From NCBI RefSeq assembly GCF_900090315.1, contig NZ_FMHZ01000002.1, forward strand, positions 1,776,501-1,840,500: a DNA stretch of 64,000 bases, in the 5' to 3' direction. Position numbers and translations under genes: made by a program. This DNA is from Micromonospora citrea. Its GTDB lineage: Bacteria; Actinomycetota; Actinomycetes; Mycobacteriales; Micromonosporaceae. Position 1 is the first letter of the stretch, and the number at the start of each line of letters is the position of its first letter. Below, piece by piece: positions 46,593 to 56,017 of the stretch. The notes below the pieces were generated by a model. The model saw nothing but the letters and a program-made list of their open reading frames with translations. It had not been told where the DNA came from and searched no databases.

Positions 46593-47471
46593 ATGCGTAT
46601 CACGCGCGTAGCGGCGCTCGCGGCGGCCGCCACCCTGGCGCTCGGCATGACCGCGTGCGGTGGCGACGACGCCGAGAAGGGCACCGGCGCCGGCAGCAAG
46701 TCCTTCGCGGCCGGCAGCACGATGGAGCGCCTCAACAAGGCCCAGGCCATCAAGGTCGGCACGAAGTTCGACCAGCCCGGCTTCGGCCAGAAGGGCCTGT
46801 CGGGCAAGCCGGAGGGCTTCGACGTCGAGGTCGCGAAGATCATCGTCAAGGAGCTCGGCATCCCCGAGGACAAGATCGAGTGGGTCGAGGCCCCCTCGAA
46901 GGTCCGCGAGGACGTCATCGTGAACGGCACGGTCGACCTGGTCGCCGCCACCTACACGATCAACCCCAAGCGCAAGGAGCGCATCGCGTTCGCCGGGCCG
47001 TACTACGAGGCCGGTCAGAACATCATGGTGAAGAAGGACGACACCACGATCACCGGGCCGGACTCCTTCAAGGACGGCACCAAGAAGGTCTGCTCGGTCA
47101 CCGGCTCCACCCCGGCCGAGGAGATCAAGAAGTACGTCAAGGACGTCGCCACCCAGCTGGTGCTCTTCGACACCTACGACAAGTGCCGCGACGCCCTCAA
47201 GGGCGGCCAGGTCAACGCCGTCACCACGGACAACGTGATCCTGCTCGGCTACATCGCCAAGGACGAGGCGTCCTTCAAGCTGGCCGGTGACAACTTCACC
47301 AAGGAGCCGTACGGCATCGGGGTGAAGAAGGAGGACAACGACTTCCGCACCTTCATCAACGACACGCTGGAGAAGGCGTTCGCCGACGGCCGCTGGCAGA
47401 AGGCCTGGGACGACACCGCCGGCAAGTTCGGCGCCGAACTGGGCTCCGCACCGACCGTCGACCGCTACTGA
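46593..47471 (+). CDS. gluB: glutamate-type ABC transporter substrate-binding lipoprotein
   Basis: The 292-residue product has a signal peptide with lipobox LGMTAC (Cys22) and a periplasmic-binding-protein fold of the glutamine/glutamate family (QKGLSGKPEGFDVEVAKIIV; NPKRKERIAFAGPYYEA; GVKKEDNDFRTFIN). It captures the substrate outside the membrane. AAAGGAG lies six bases before the ATG. It is the second gene of gluABCD. Confidence 0.95.
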   Translation: MRITRVAALAAAATLALGMTACGGDDAEKGTGAGSKSFAAGSTMERLNKAQAIKVGTKFDQPGFGQKGLSGKPEGFDVEVAKIIVKELGIPEDKIEWVEAPSKVREDVIVNGTVDLVAATYTINPKRKERIAFAGPYYEAGQNIMVKKDDTTITGPDSFKDGTKKVCSVTGSTPAEEIKKYVKDVATQLVLFDTYDKCRDALKGGQVNAVTTDNVILLGYIAKDEASFKLAGDNFTKEPYGIGVKKEDNDFRTFINDTLEKAFADGRWQKAWDDTAGKFGAELGSAPTVDRY

Positions 47472-47513
47472 TCTGATTCCTTCGATCTGGAGGGTGGGGA
47501 GGAAGACCGACCC

Positions 47514-48221
47514 GTGAGTGTGCTCATCGACAAGTTCGACGTCTTCGCGGGTGGTTTCTGGCTCACCCTCCAAATCTGCGTACTCGCCGCGATAGGCGCC
47601 CTGATCCTGGGCGCCGTCGTGGCGGTGCTGCGGATCTCGCCGGTGCCGCCGCTGCGGGCGCTCGGCACCGGCTACGTCAACATCTTTCGGAACATGCCGC
47701 TGACCGTGGTGATGTTCTTCGCCGCGTTCGGCCTGCCGGCGCTCGGCTCCAACGCGGACTTCCTGCGCATCCCCGGCCTGGACGCGGTGTTCAGCCGGCT
47801 CGACACCGACCTGCCGTACTTCCGCTTCGCGCTGATCGCGCTGGTGCTCTACACCGCCGCGTTCGTCTGCGAGGCGCTGCGCTCCGGCGTCAACGCCGTC
47901 CCCGCCGGCCAGGCGGAGGCCGCCCGGTCGCTCGGCCTCACCTTCGGCCAGAACCTGCGGCACGTGGTGCTGCCGCAGTCCTGGAAGGCCTCGGTGGTGC
48001 CCCTCGGCTCGGTGATCATCGCGATGATCAAGAACTCGGCCCTGATCGGCTTCTTCGGCGTCGTCGGCGACCTCTCGGCGACCGCCGACCAGCTCACCTC
48101 GGCCGAGGGCTACGCCTTCGTCCCCGTCGCCATCGGCATCTCGATCGGATACCTGATCATGACCGTCCCCCTCGGCGCGCTCCTCGACCGGATCGAGAAG
48201 CGACAGGCGGTGGCCCGATGA
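47514..48221 (+). CDS. gluC: glutamate-type ABC transporter permease
   Basis: The 235-residue protein has about five transmembrane helices and the EAA loop EALRSGVNAVPAGQAEAARS, where it meets the ATPase. The pattern (GGFWLTLQICVLAAIGALIL, FRNMPLTVVMFFAAFGLP) is that of HisMQ/GluC permeases. It overlaps the next gene by ATGA. It starts at a GTG. Confidence 0.95.
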   Translation: MSVLIDKFDVFAGGFWLTLQICVLAAIGALILGAVVAVLRISPVPPLRALGTGYVNIFRNMPLTVVMFFAAFGLPALGSNADFLRIPGLDAVFSRLDTDLPYFRFALIALVLYTAAFVCEALRSGVNAVPAGQAEAARSLGLTFGQNLRHVVLPQSWKASVVPLGSVIIAMIKNSALIGFFGVVGDLSATADQLTSAEGYAFVPVAIGISIGYLIMTVPLGALLDRIEKRQAVAR

Positions 48222-49186
48222 GCCAGCAGAGCGTCCTCTACGACGTCCCCGGCCCTCGGCAGCGCCGGATCACCCTCGTCAGCAGCGTGGTGGCGACCGT
48301 GCTGCTGCTCGCGGGCGCGTACTTCCTGATCTACAAGCCGTTGGACGCCAAGGGCCAGTTCTCGATGGAGCTGTGGGGCCCGCTGGTCGACCCCTCCAAC
48401 GAGAGCTTCTCGCTGGTGTGGGACCGGATCGGCCTCGGCCTCAAGAACACGCTCACCGCCGCCGTCCTGGCGATCGTCGCCTCGCTGGTGGTCGGCACCC
48501 TGCTCGCGGTGCTGCGGATCCAGCTCAAGAGCCTGACCCGCCGCCGCTTCACCGGGCTGGCCACCCCGGTCTCCTACCTGCTGCGCGGGCTGAGCACGCT
48601 GCTGTCGGCGGTCACCCGCGTCTGCGTCGAGATCTTCCGAGGCCTGCCCGTGGTCATCACGATCTTCTTCGTGGCCCGCGGCTTCCCCGAGTTCGGGGTC
48701 ACCTTCGACAACCTGTGGTACCTCGTCATCGGCCTGACCGTCTACAACTCGGTGGTCATCGCCGAGATCCTCCGCTCCGGCATGGAGGGCCTGCCCGGCG
48801 GGCAGTCCGAGGCGGCGGCCGCGATCGGCCTCTCCCCGTTGCAGACCACCCGGATGATCCTGTTGCCGCAGGCGTTCCGCATCATGCTGCCGGCGCTGAT
48901 CAGCCAGCTCGTGGTGGTGCTCAAGGACACCTCGCTCGGCTTCATCATCAGCTACGAGGAGACCCTCAACATCGGCAAGCAGATCATCGGCGTGCTGGAC
49001 AACCCGATCCAGGTCTACGTCGTGATCGCGGTGATGTTCATCCTGGTGAACTACTCGCTGTCGAAGCTGGCCCAGTACGTCCAGCACCGGCTGTCCCGGG
49101 GCCGCAAGACCTCCGGCACCCCGGCGCAGAACCCGCCCCCGGCGGCGCTCATCTCGCAGGCCGAGAGCGGCGGTCAGGGCATCTGA
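48218..49186 (+). CDS. gluD: glutamate-type ABC transporter permease
   Basis: The 322-residue protein has a longer N-terminal region than GluC, five or six transmembrane helices and the EAA loop EILRSGMEGLPGGQSEAAAA. Its C-terminus is a soluble tail of about 30 residues. It starts on the ATGA overlap with gluC, giving a four-gene operon that ends in a strong terminator. The pair GluC/GluD probably form the transmembrane channel. Confidence 0.95.
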   Translation: MSQQSVLYDVPGPRQRRITLVSSVVATVLLLAGAYFLIYKPLDAKGQFSMELWGPLVDPSNESFSLVWDRIGLGLKNTLTAAVLAIVASLVVGTLLAVLRIQLKSLTRRRFTGLATPVSYLLRGLSTLLSAVTRVCVEIFRGLPVVITIFFVARGFPEFGVTFDNLWYLVIGLTVYNSVVIAEILRSGMEGLPGGQSEAAAAIGLSPLQTTRMILLPQAFRIMLPALISQLVVVLKDTSLGFIISYEETLNIGKQIIGVLDNPIQVYVVIAVMFILVNYSLSKLAQYVQHRLSRGRKTSGTPAQNPPPAALISQAESGGQGI

Positions 49187-49199
49187 TCCCGACCCACGA

Positions 49200-49233
49200 C
49201 GAAGGGCCGGCCCGACATCGGGCCGGCCCTTCG
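49200..49233. terminator. terminator after gluABCD
   Basis: A 15-bp stem (GAAGGGCCGGCCCG at 49201-49214 with its complement at 49219-49232, plus a closing C-G) surrounds a 4-base loop. It serves the convergent gluD and rny genes. Confidence 0.88.
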
Positions 49234-49274
49234 CTTTGCGCCGTCAGCGGTCCACCGAGTGACGGGCACCTCGG

Positions 49275-51041
49275 TCAGCGGGCGATCTCGGTGACCCGGG
49301 ACTCGCGGACCACGGTCACCCGGATCTGCCCCGGGTAGGTCAGCTCCTCCTCGATCTGCTTCGCCACGTCCCGGGCCAGCACGGCGGCGCCGATGTCGTC
49401 CACGTCGTCCGGCTTGACCATCACCCGGATCTCCCGGCCCGCCTGCATGGCGAAGACCTTCTCCACGCCGAGCTTGCCCGCCGCGATCTCCTCGATCCGC
49501 TCCAGCCGCTTGACGTACGCCTCAAGGCTCTCCCGCCGGGCGCCGGGCCGGCCGCCGGAACAGGCGTCGGACGCCTGGGTGAGCACCGCCTCGACGGTCT
49601 GCGGCGGCACCTCGTTGTGGTGCGCCTCGATGGCGTGGACGACGTCCTCGCTCTCGCCGTACTTGCGGGCCAGGTCGGCGCCGATGATGGCGTGGCTGCC
49701 CTCCACCTCGTGGGTGAGCGCCTTGCCGATGTCGTGCAGGAACGCCGAGCGCTTGATGGTCGGCACGTCGAGCCGCAGCTCGGCGGCCATGATGCCGGCG
49801 ATGTGCGCGGTCTCCACCAGGTGCTTGAGCACGTTCTGCCCGTACGACGTCCGGTAGCGCAGCCGGCCGAGCAGGGTGACCAGTTCCGGGTGGATCTCGG
49901 TGATGCCGACCTCGACCAGGGCGTCCTCGGCGGCCCGCTGGCAGAGCTCCTCCACCTCGTGCCGGGCGGAGTCGTAGACCTCCTCGATGCGGTGCGGGTG
50001 GATCCGCCCGTCCAGGACCAGCTTCTCCAGGGTCAGCCGGCCGACCTCCCGCCGCACCGGGTCGAAGCAGGAGAGCAGCACCGCCTCGGGGGTGTCGTCG
50101 ATGATCAGGTTGACGCCGGTGACCGACTCGAAGGCGCGGATGTTGCGGCCCTCCCGGCCGATGATCCGCCCCTTCATCTCGTCGCCCGGCAGGTGCAGGA
50201 CGCTCACCACGCTCTCCGCGGTCTGCTCGCTGGCGACCCGCTGGATGGCGTCGACGACGATGTGCCGGGCGCGCTGCTCGGCGGTGTTGCGCGCGTCGGC
50301 CTCGATGTCCCGCACCAGCAGCGCGGCCTCCCGCTTGGCCTGGACCTCGATCACCTCGATCAGCTCCGCCCGGGCCGTGTCGGCGGTGAGCCCGGCGACC
50401 CGCTCCAGCTCGCGGCGGCGCTGCTCCTCCGCCTCGGCCAGTCCCGCCTCCCGCTGCTCCAGCGCGGCCTCCCGGGCGGCCAGGGCCGCGCTGGCGGCGC
50501 TGAGCTGCCGCTCCCGCTCGGCGAGCCGCTCCACCTCCTCGGTGTGCAGCCGCTCGCGCTCGTCCATCCGGGCCGCCCGCCGCTCCACCTCGGCGGCCTG
50601 CTCCCGGGTGGTGGCGGCGAGCACCGCGACCTCGCGTTCGCCGCTGCGCCGGGCCGTGGCCCGGAGCTGCTCGGCGTCCGCCTCGGCCTGCTTGTGGGCC
50701 CGCTCCAGGATGGTGTCGGCCTCGGCCCGGGCGTCGTCGAGCACCCGGCGGGCCTCGGCGCGGGCCGCCTTCGCCTCGGCCTTCGCGGCGGCGGCCTCGG
50801 CCCGGGCCGCCGCGGCCGCGGACTTCGCCACGTCGATCGTGCTGTTGGCCTCGTCGGCGGCGTTGCGCAGCGCGGCCAGGGACTGCTCCTGCCGGTCCTT
50901 CTCGGCGATGAAGGCGGGATCCTCGGGTGCCGGCGCCGAGCCGAGCCGGCGCAGCGTCCGTACGCCGAGCAGCACCGCCCCGAGCACGACCACGGTCAGG
51001 ACCAGCACCACCGCGAGGATCACGACGTCGAACCCGCTCAT
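49275..51041 (-). CDS. rny: ribonuclease Y
   Basis: RNase Y is a membrane-bound endoribonuclease that starts mRNA decay. The 588-residue protein has an N-terminal membrane helix (VVILAVVLVLTVVVLGAVLL), a long Ala/Glu/Arg-rich coiled coil (residues 50-260), a KH domain (KGRIIGREGRNIRAFESVTG) and the HD domain with the catalytic pair HDIGKALTHEVEGSHA. The ATG has only a weak site (GGAG) and overlaps the stop of an upstream mini-ORF as ATGA. The coiled coil explains its strong compositional bias. Confidence 0.95.
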   Translation of the reverse strand: MSGFDVVILAVVLVLTVVVLGAVLLGVRTLRRLGSAPAPEDPAFIAEKDRQEQSLAALRNAADEANSTIDVAKSAAAAARAEAAAAKAEAKAARAEARRVLDDARAEADTILERAHKQAEADAEQLRATARRSGEREVAVLAATTREQAAEVERRAARMDERERLHTEEVERLAERERQLSAASAALAAREAALEQREAGLAEAEEQRRRELERVAGLTADTARAELIEVIEVQAKREAALLVRDIEADARNTAEQRARHIVVDAIQRVASEQTAESVVSVLHLPGDEMKGRIIGREGRNIRAFESVTGVNLIIDDTPEAVLLSCFDPVRREVGRLTLEKLVLDGRIHPHRIEEVYDSARHEVEELCQRAAEDALVEVGITEIHPELVTLLGRLRYRTSYGQNVLKHLVETAHIAGIMAAELRLDVPTIKRSAFLHDIGKALTHEVEGSHAIIGADLARKYGESEDVVHAIEAHHNEVPPQTVEAVLTQASDACSGGRPGARRESLEAYVKRLERIEEIAAGKLGVEKVFAMQAGREIRVMVKPDDVDDIGAAVLARDVAKQIEEELTYPGQIRVTVVRESRVTEIAR

Positions 51042-51100
51042 GCCGGGGCTCCGTTCGCCCCGACGATCCCGGGGGCCGGCCCGACGTGCGGCCCGCTCAT
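51038..51100 (-). CDS. 20-codon mini-ORF overlapping the rny start
   Basis: The ORF encodes MSGPHVGPAPGIVGANGAPA and its stop overlaps the rny ATG as ATGA. Its own ATG overlaps the stop of a second mini-ORF in the same way. The peptide has no recognisable domain, so a role in translational coupling is more likely than a functional peptide. Confidence 0.4.
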   Translation of the reverse strand: MSGPHVGPAPGIVGANGAPA

Positions 51101-51135
51101 GTCGGCACCCCGGTGGACCTGCGCCGCCTCGCCAT
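51097..51135 (-). CDS. 12-codon mini-ORF in the rny leader
   Basis: The ORF encodes MARRRRSTGVPT. It has the strongest ribosome site in the rny leader (GGGGAGG, five bases before the ATG). Its stop overlaps the second mini-ORF as ATGA, so ribosomes loading here could be passed on to rny. Confidence 0.4.
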   Translation of the reverse strand: MARRRRSTGVPT

Positions 51136-51423
51136 GGCCGCCTCCCCTGAACGTCGGGACCGCAGCGACGGTGCCGGTTGGGCACGCACCCCTGCGGCTG
51201 TGGACGCCCGACCGGAGCGACTGGCCGTGGGTAGGTTTCCGTCGACGGTGCCCACGTGGGGCATCGCCGGCGGTCAGGTGCAGTTGTCGCGCCAGCCCCG
51301 GACCGGCCTGTCCGAAGCTGCCGCCAGTGGCCGAACGGGTCGGCCAAAGTGATGCTGTTCCGTTACGCGATCTATGTTGTGCGCTTAGCCTGCGCTGGTC
51401 GGGCAATGTGAGCCTGTATGGCG

Positions 51424-51453
51424 AGGCTAGGTCTCCCGGGGCGGTCTGGTCAA
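51424..51453 (-). promoter_or_regulatory. predicted rny promoter
   Basis: On the minus strand TTGACC (plus 51448-51453) and TAGCCT (plus 51424-51429) are spaced by 18 bases. Transcription would begin near 51417, leaving a leader of about 375 bases before rny. The 51136-51671 interval otherwise shows no gene. Confidence 0.5.
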
Positions 51454-51671
51454 GAACTCATGATCAAACCCCCCGAACGGAGAGAAGTTGTCACGTCACG
51501 ATGCGCTGAACTTGTGACGGACACCAGCGGACAAGCCGGGCACGGCTGAGCCGCGCGTGCCGCATCGGCCCTGCTCAGGGCCGGACGGTGCGCTCCGCCC
51601 GGGCGTCGTCCGCAGCGCGGCCAACGAGCGCGGACCGCACGCTCCGTCCCCCCGTGTCGTCCGCGGCGCGG

Positions 51672-52385
51672 TCAGCGGGCGCCGGCGGCCACCGCCGCCG
51701 CCACCAGTTCGGCGTTGCCGGGCGCGAGCTCCCCGTCGGGCAGCCGCAGCGTGTCCTCCAGGCCGATCCGGCTGTGCAGGCCCCGACGGACCGCCTCGGC
51801 CAGGACCGGCCAGGTCGCCGGGCCCTCGGCGTGCAGGAGCACCGGCGGGGCCCCGGCGGCCGGGGCCGGCAACGCGGCGAGGATGTCGGCCGCGTCGGCC
51901 ACCGCCACCGCGGGATCGTCGGCCATGCACTCGACCAGGATCCGCCCCGCCGGCACCCGCCAGCCCTTGTACGCCTCGACCGCCTCGCGCGTCCAGAGCC
52001 CCGCCTCCACGCCGACGCCCCGTTCCCGCAGCGCCGCGGCGACCGCCTCCGCGCCGGGCTCGTGCGCGTTGACGGAGGCGAAGTCCGGCAGGACCGTCCA
52101 GGCGCGGACCGCCGCCACCCGGGCGGCCGGATCCGGTTCGATCCAATCCCCGGTGCTCACCCCGACCGGCAGCCCCGGAACGGCGGCCCGGATCGCGTCC
52201 AGCGCGGCGGCGACCACCGACGGGTGCAGGGACTCGCGGCCGGCGGCGTCCCGGGGGTGCACGTGCACCGCCCCGGCGCCGAGCCCCGCGCAGCGGGCCG
52301 CGTCGGCGGCCAGGTCGGCCGGGGTGACCGGCACCGCCGGGTGCTCGTCACGCCCCCGGCCGCCGTTGAGGCACGCCTTCAGCAC
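51672..52385 (-). CDS. beta-keto acid cleavage enzyme (BKACE, DUF849) family protein
   Basis: The 237-residue protein opens VLKACLNGGRGRDEHPAVPV and has the zinc-binding GAVHVHPRD motif and VECMADD. BKACE enzymes condense beta-keto acids with acetyl-CoA; the founding member acts on 3-keto-5-aminohexanoate in lysine fermentation. It is shorter than typical members (about 275), lacking a C-terminal part. It lies 28 bases after recX on the same strand and may be read through from the recA operon. Substrate unknown. Confidence 0.85.
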   Translation of the reverse strand: MLKACLNGGRGRDEHPAVPVTPADLAADAARCAGLGAGAVHVHPRDAAGRESLHPSVVAAALDAIRAAVPGLPVGVSTGDWIEPDPAARVAAVRAWTVLPDFASVNAHEPGAEAVAAALRERGVGVEAGLWTREAVEAYKGWRVPAGRILVECMADDPAVAVADAADILAALPAPAAGAPPVLLHAEGPATWPVLAEAVRRGLHSRIGLEDTLRLPDGELAPGNAELVAAAVAAGAR

Positions 52386-52413
52386 AGGGATCTCCCTCCG
52401 GTCGCCGCCCGGG

Positions 52414-53112
52414 TCACCCGGCGGCGCGACCGTCGCGATCGAGCTCGCCCTCGGCGTCGGCGAGCGCGTCGGCGTCGATCTGCTCGGCGAACTCGGCCGC
52501 CTCGGCGCTCTGGGCGGCCAGCGCGTCCTTCACCGCCCGGATCGCCACGCCGGGCGGATAGCCCTTGCGGGCGAGCATGGCCACCAGCCGCCGGAAGACC
52601 GCGTCCGGCTCGCCCCGGGCGGTGCGCAGCTTCCGCTCGACCAGCGCGCGGGCGGTTTCGGCCTCGGTCTCCTCGTCGAGCTCGCCGAGGGCCTCGCTGG
52701 CGACCTCGCCGTCGACGCCACGCTGGCGCAGCTCGTTGGCGAGCGCCCGACGGGCCAGGCCCCGGCCGGCGTGCCGGCTGGACACCCAGGCCCGCGCGAA
52801 GGCGGCGTCGTCGATGATGCCGACCTCGTCGTAGCGGTCGAGCACCTCCGCCGAGACCTCCTCGGAGATCCCCCGCTTCGCCAGCGCGCCGGCCAGCTCG
52901 GCCCGGGTGCGCGGCCGGACGGCGAGCTGGCGCAGGCAGATCTCCCGCGCCAGCTCTCCCTCGTCGCGCGGGGCGGCGGGAGGCGCTTCCGGGTCGGATT
53001 CCTCGATGCGGCCACGGCGGCCCCGCCGGGCCCGGGGCGCCGCGGTGTCGTCGCCCGCGCGGGACGGACTGGCGTCCCAGCCCCGCCCCGTGCGGGCACG
53101 TCGTCCTGCCAC
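52414..53112 (-). CDS. recX: RecA regulator RecX
   Basis: The 232-residue protein has a disordered basic N-terminus (residues 1-50) and three RecX helical repeats (CLRQLAVRPRTRAELAGALA; IIDDAAFARAWVSSRHAGRG; AVFRRLVAMLARKGYPPGVA). RecX binds RecA filaments and limits their activity. It starts at a GTG 14 bases after the recA stop, so the two are co-transcribed. The C-terminus is acidic. Confidence 0.93.
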   Translation of the reverse strand: MAGRRARTGRGWDASPSRAGDDTAAPRARRGRRGRIEESDPEAPPAAPRDEGELAREICLRQLAVRPRTRAELAGALAKRGISEEVSAEVLDRYDEVGIIDDAAFARAWVSSRHAGRGLARRALANELRQRGVDGEVASEALGELDEETEAETARALVERKLRTARGEPDAVFRRLVAMLARKGYPPGVAIRAVKDALAAQSAEAAEFAEQIDADALADAEGELDRDGRAAG

Positions 53113-53126
53113 GGGTCAGTGACCGG

Positions 53127-54173
<1,047 letters not shown>

Positions 54174-54304
54174 GTTTGCCACCCCTGCCTTCGCCGGCGT
54201 CTTTCCTGAGCTTCGCGTCACGCGGACACGCTAGGCGCTGGGTCCGACAGAAAACCAGCCGACCGGCCGTGAGCTGTGGACGAGCACCCCGCTGTGGACA
54301 ATAG

Positions 54305-54320
54305 CCGAACAGGTGTACGA
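54305..54320 (-). promoter_or_regulatory. SOS (LexA) box of recA, one mismatch
   Basis: On the minus strand the site reads TCGTACACCTGTTCGG, matching the GAAC-N4-GTTC palindrome with GTAC in one half. It differs from the mycobacterial recA box by a single base in that half. It lies about 130 bases upstream of the recA start, in the 184-base gap after the DUF3046 gene. Confidence 0.75.
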
Positions 54321-54357
54321 GTCGGCAAGCGACACGCGGAAGCGACGAAACGGCTGC

Positions 54358-54558
54358 TCAGCGTAGTCGCGCGGGCACTCTGTCGGGATAGGCGGCGCAG
54401 ACCGCCCGCCACACGACGTGCGCCTGCTCACCCGAGGCCAGCGCCTGCTCGACGGTCCGCCCGCCGAGCTGGGAGAGCACCTGGTCGCGGGCGATACTGG
54501 CCGCGTAGGCGGAGCCGAACGCCTCCTCCAGCCGGGACCAGAAGTCGGTCAGCCGCAC
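54358..54558 (-). CDS. DUF3046 protein
   Basis: The 66-residue protein (VRLTDFWSRLEEAFGSAYAA, then GGRTVEQALASGEQAHVVWR) is the DUF3046 protein nearly always found directly before recA in actinobacteria. It is predicted to be helical; function is unknown. GAGGAGG lies nine bases before the GTG, which is four bases after the preceding MFS stop. Confidence 0.93.
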   Translation of the reverse strand: MRLTDFWSRLEEAFGSAYAASIARDQVLSQLGGRTVEQALASGEQAHVVWRAVCAAYPDRVPARLR

Positions 54559-54562
54559 GTGA

Positions 54563-55939
54563 TCATTCCTCCTCGTCCGGTGCGCCCGCCGGCACCGGCC
54601 GCAACGCTAGCGCCACCAGGGGCACCGCCGCGAGCGCCGCGAGCAGGGCGAGCACCGGATAACCCGCCACCTCCATGACAAACCCGCTGAGCGCCCCCGC
54701 GCCGGCGCCCGCCAACCCCATGGTCAGGTCGGACAGCCCCTGCACGCTCGGCCGGATGCCCACCGGCACCGACTCCGACAGCAGGGTGGAACCGGCCACC
54801 ATGGTCCCCGACCAGCCCAGTCCGAGCAGGAACAACCCGATCGAGAGCCGGGTCGTGTGGTGCCCGGCGGTGCCGGCGACCGCGCACGCCACCAGCAGCA
54901 GCCCGACGCCGCCGAGGATCACCGCCCGGCGGCCGAACCGGTCCGTGAGCCAGCCGGCCACCGGGGCGAGGGCGTACATGCCGGCGATGTGCAGGCTCAG
55001 CACGAGGCCGACCACCCGCAGCACGTCGGCGTCGGCGTGCCACTCGTGCAGGCGCACCGGCGTCATCACCATCACCGCGACCATCACCAGGTGCCCGACC
55101 GCCACCGCGGCGATGCCCAGCCTGGCGGCCGGGCGCGCGCGTACCACCGACCAGGCGGCCCGCATGCCCGCGCCGCGCCGGCCGGTCGACGCGGGCGTGG
55201 CGACGGCGTCCGGCGGCGGGGTGCCGGCGGGAACTGCGTCCGGCGCGACGGCGACGGCGGCGTCCGGCGGCGGCGCGGCCGGCGGAGCGACGGCCGCCGC
55301 CAGCCGGCGCGCGGTGAGCAGCGGGTCGGGCCGCAGCAGCGCCAGGATCACCACGGCGGCCAGCCCCAGCGCGACGGCGCTGAACGCGAACGGACCGGCC
55401 AGCGTCGGCAGGCCCCAGCCGCTGGTGGTGCGATCCGCGATGGACGCGAAGTTCGGGGCGGCGACCGCGCCGATGGTGGTGGCCCAGACGATCAGCGAGA
55501 GCTGGCGGCCCCGGCGCGCCGGCTCGGCGAGGTCCACCGCGGTGTAGCGGGCCTGGAGGCTGGCCGCGCTGCCGCCGCCGAACAGGAGCATGCCGAGGAA
55601 GAGCAGCGGAACCCAGCGGGTGGCGGCGGCCAGGACCACCAGGCCGCCCCCGACCGCGCCGGCCAGGTAGGCCACCACCAGGCCGGGCCGCCGACCGTGG
55701 CCGTTCATGATCCGGGTGACCGGTACGGCGAGCAGCGCACCGCCCACGACGGCGGCGCTGGTGACCAGGCCGGCCACGGCGGTGCCGGCGATGTCGGCGG
55801 CGAGCAGCGCCCCGACGGCCACCCCGACCGTCACGCCGATCCCGCCGACGATCTGGGTCACGAAGAGCAGCCGCAGGGTACGCCGCTGGATCGGCGCGAC
55901 GTCGGGCGCGGTCTGTGGCGCGGCCAGGTCGGTGGCCAT
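54563..55939 (-). CDS. MFS transporter
   Basis: The 458-residue protein has twelve transmembrane segments in two halves separated by a long Pro/Ala-rich loop (about residues 205-265). MFS motifs include GHGRRPGLVVAYLAGAVGGG and DRFGRRAVILGGVGL. Substrate unknown; drug or metabolite efflux is possible. ATG at 55939 has GGAGGAG upstream, while the longer frame adds 17 non-conserved codons. It precedes the DUF3046 gene by four bases and may be co-transcribed. Confidence 0.88.
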   Translation of the reverse strand: MATDLAAPQTAPDVAPIQRRTLRLLFVTQIVGGIGVTVGVAVGALLAADIAGTAVAGLVTSAAVVGGALLAVPVTRIMNGHGRRPGLVVAYLAGAVGGGLVVLAAATRWVPLLFLGMLLFGGGSAASLQARYTAVDLAEPARRGRQLSLIVWATTIGAVAAPNFASIADRTTSGWGLPTLAGPFAFSAVALGLAAVVILALLRPDPLLTARRLAAAVAPPAAPPPDAAVAVAPDAVPAGTPPPDAVATPASTGRRGAGMRAAWSVVRARPAARLGIAAVAVGHLVMVAVMVMTPVRLHEWHADADVLRVVGLVLSLHIAGMYALAPVAGWLTDRFGRRAVILGGVGLLLVACAVAGTAGHHTTRLSIGLFLLGLGWSGTMVAGSTLLSESVPVGIRPSVQGLSDLTMGLAGAGAGALSGFVMEVAGYPVLALLAALAAVPLVALALRPVPAGAPDEEE

Positions 55940-56017
55940 CGGCGGCTCCTCCGTAGGTAAGGGGCGGGTGCCCGTTCCATCCTTGCGCACCGGCTCGGCC
56001 GCCCCGCAGCCGGTGCG

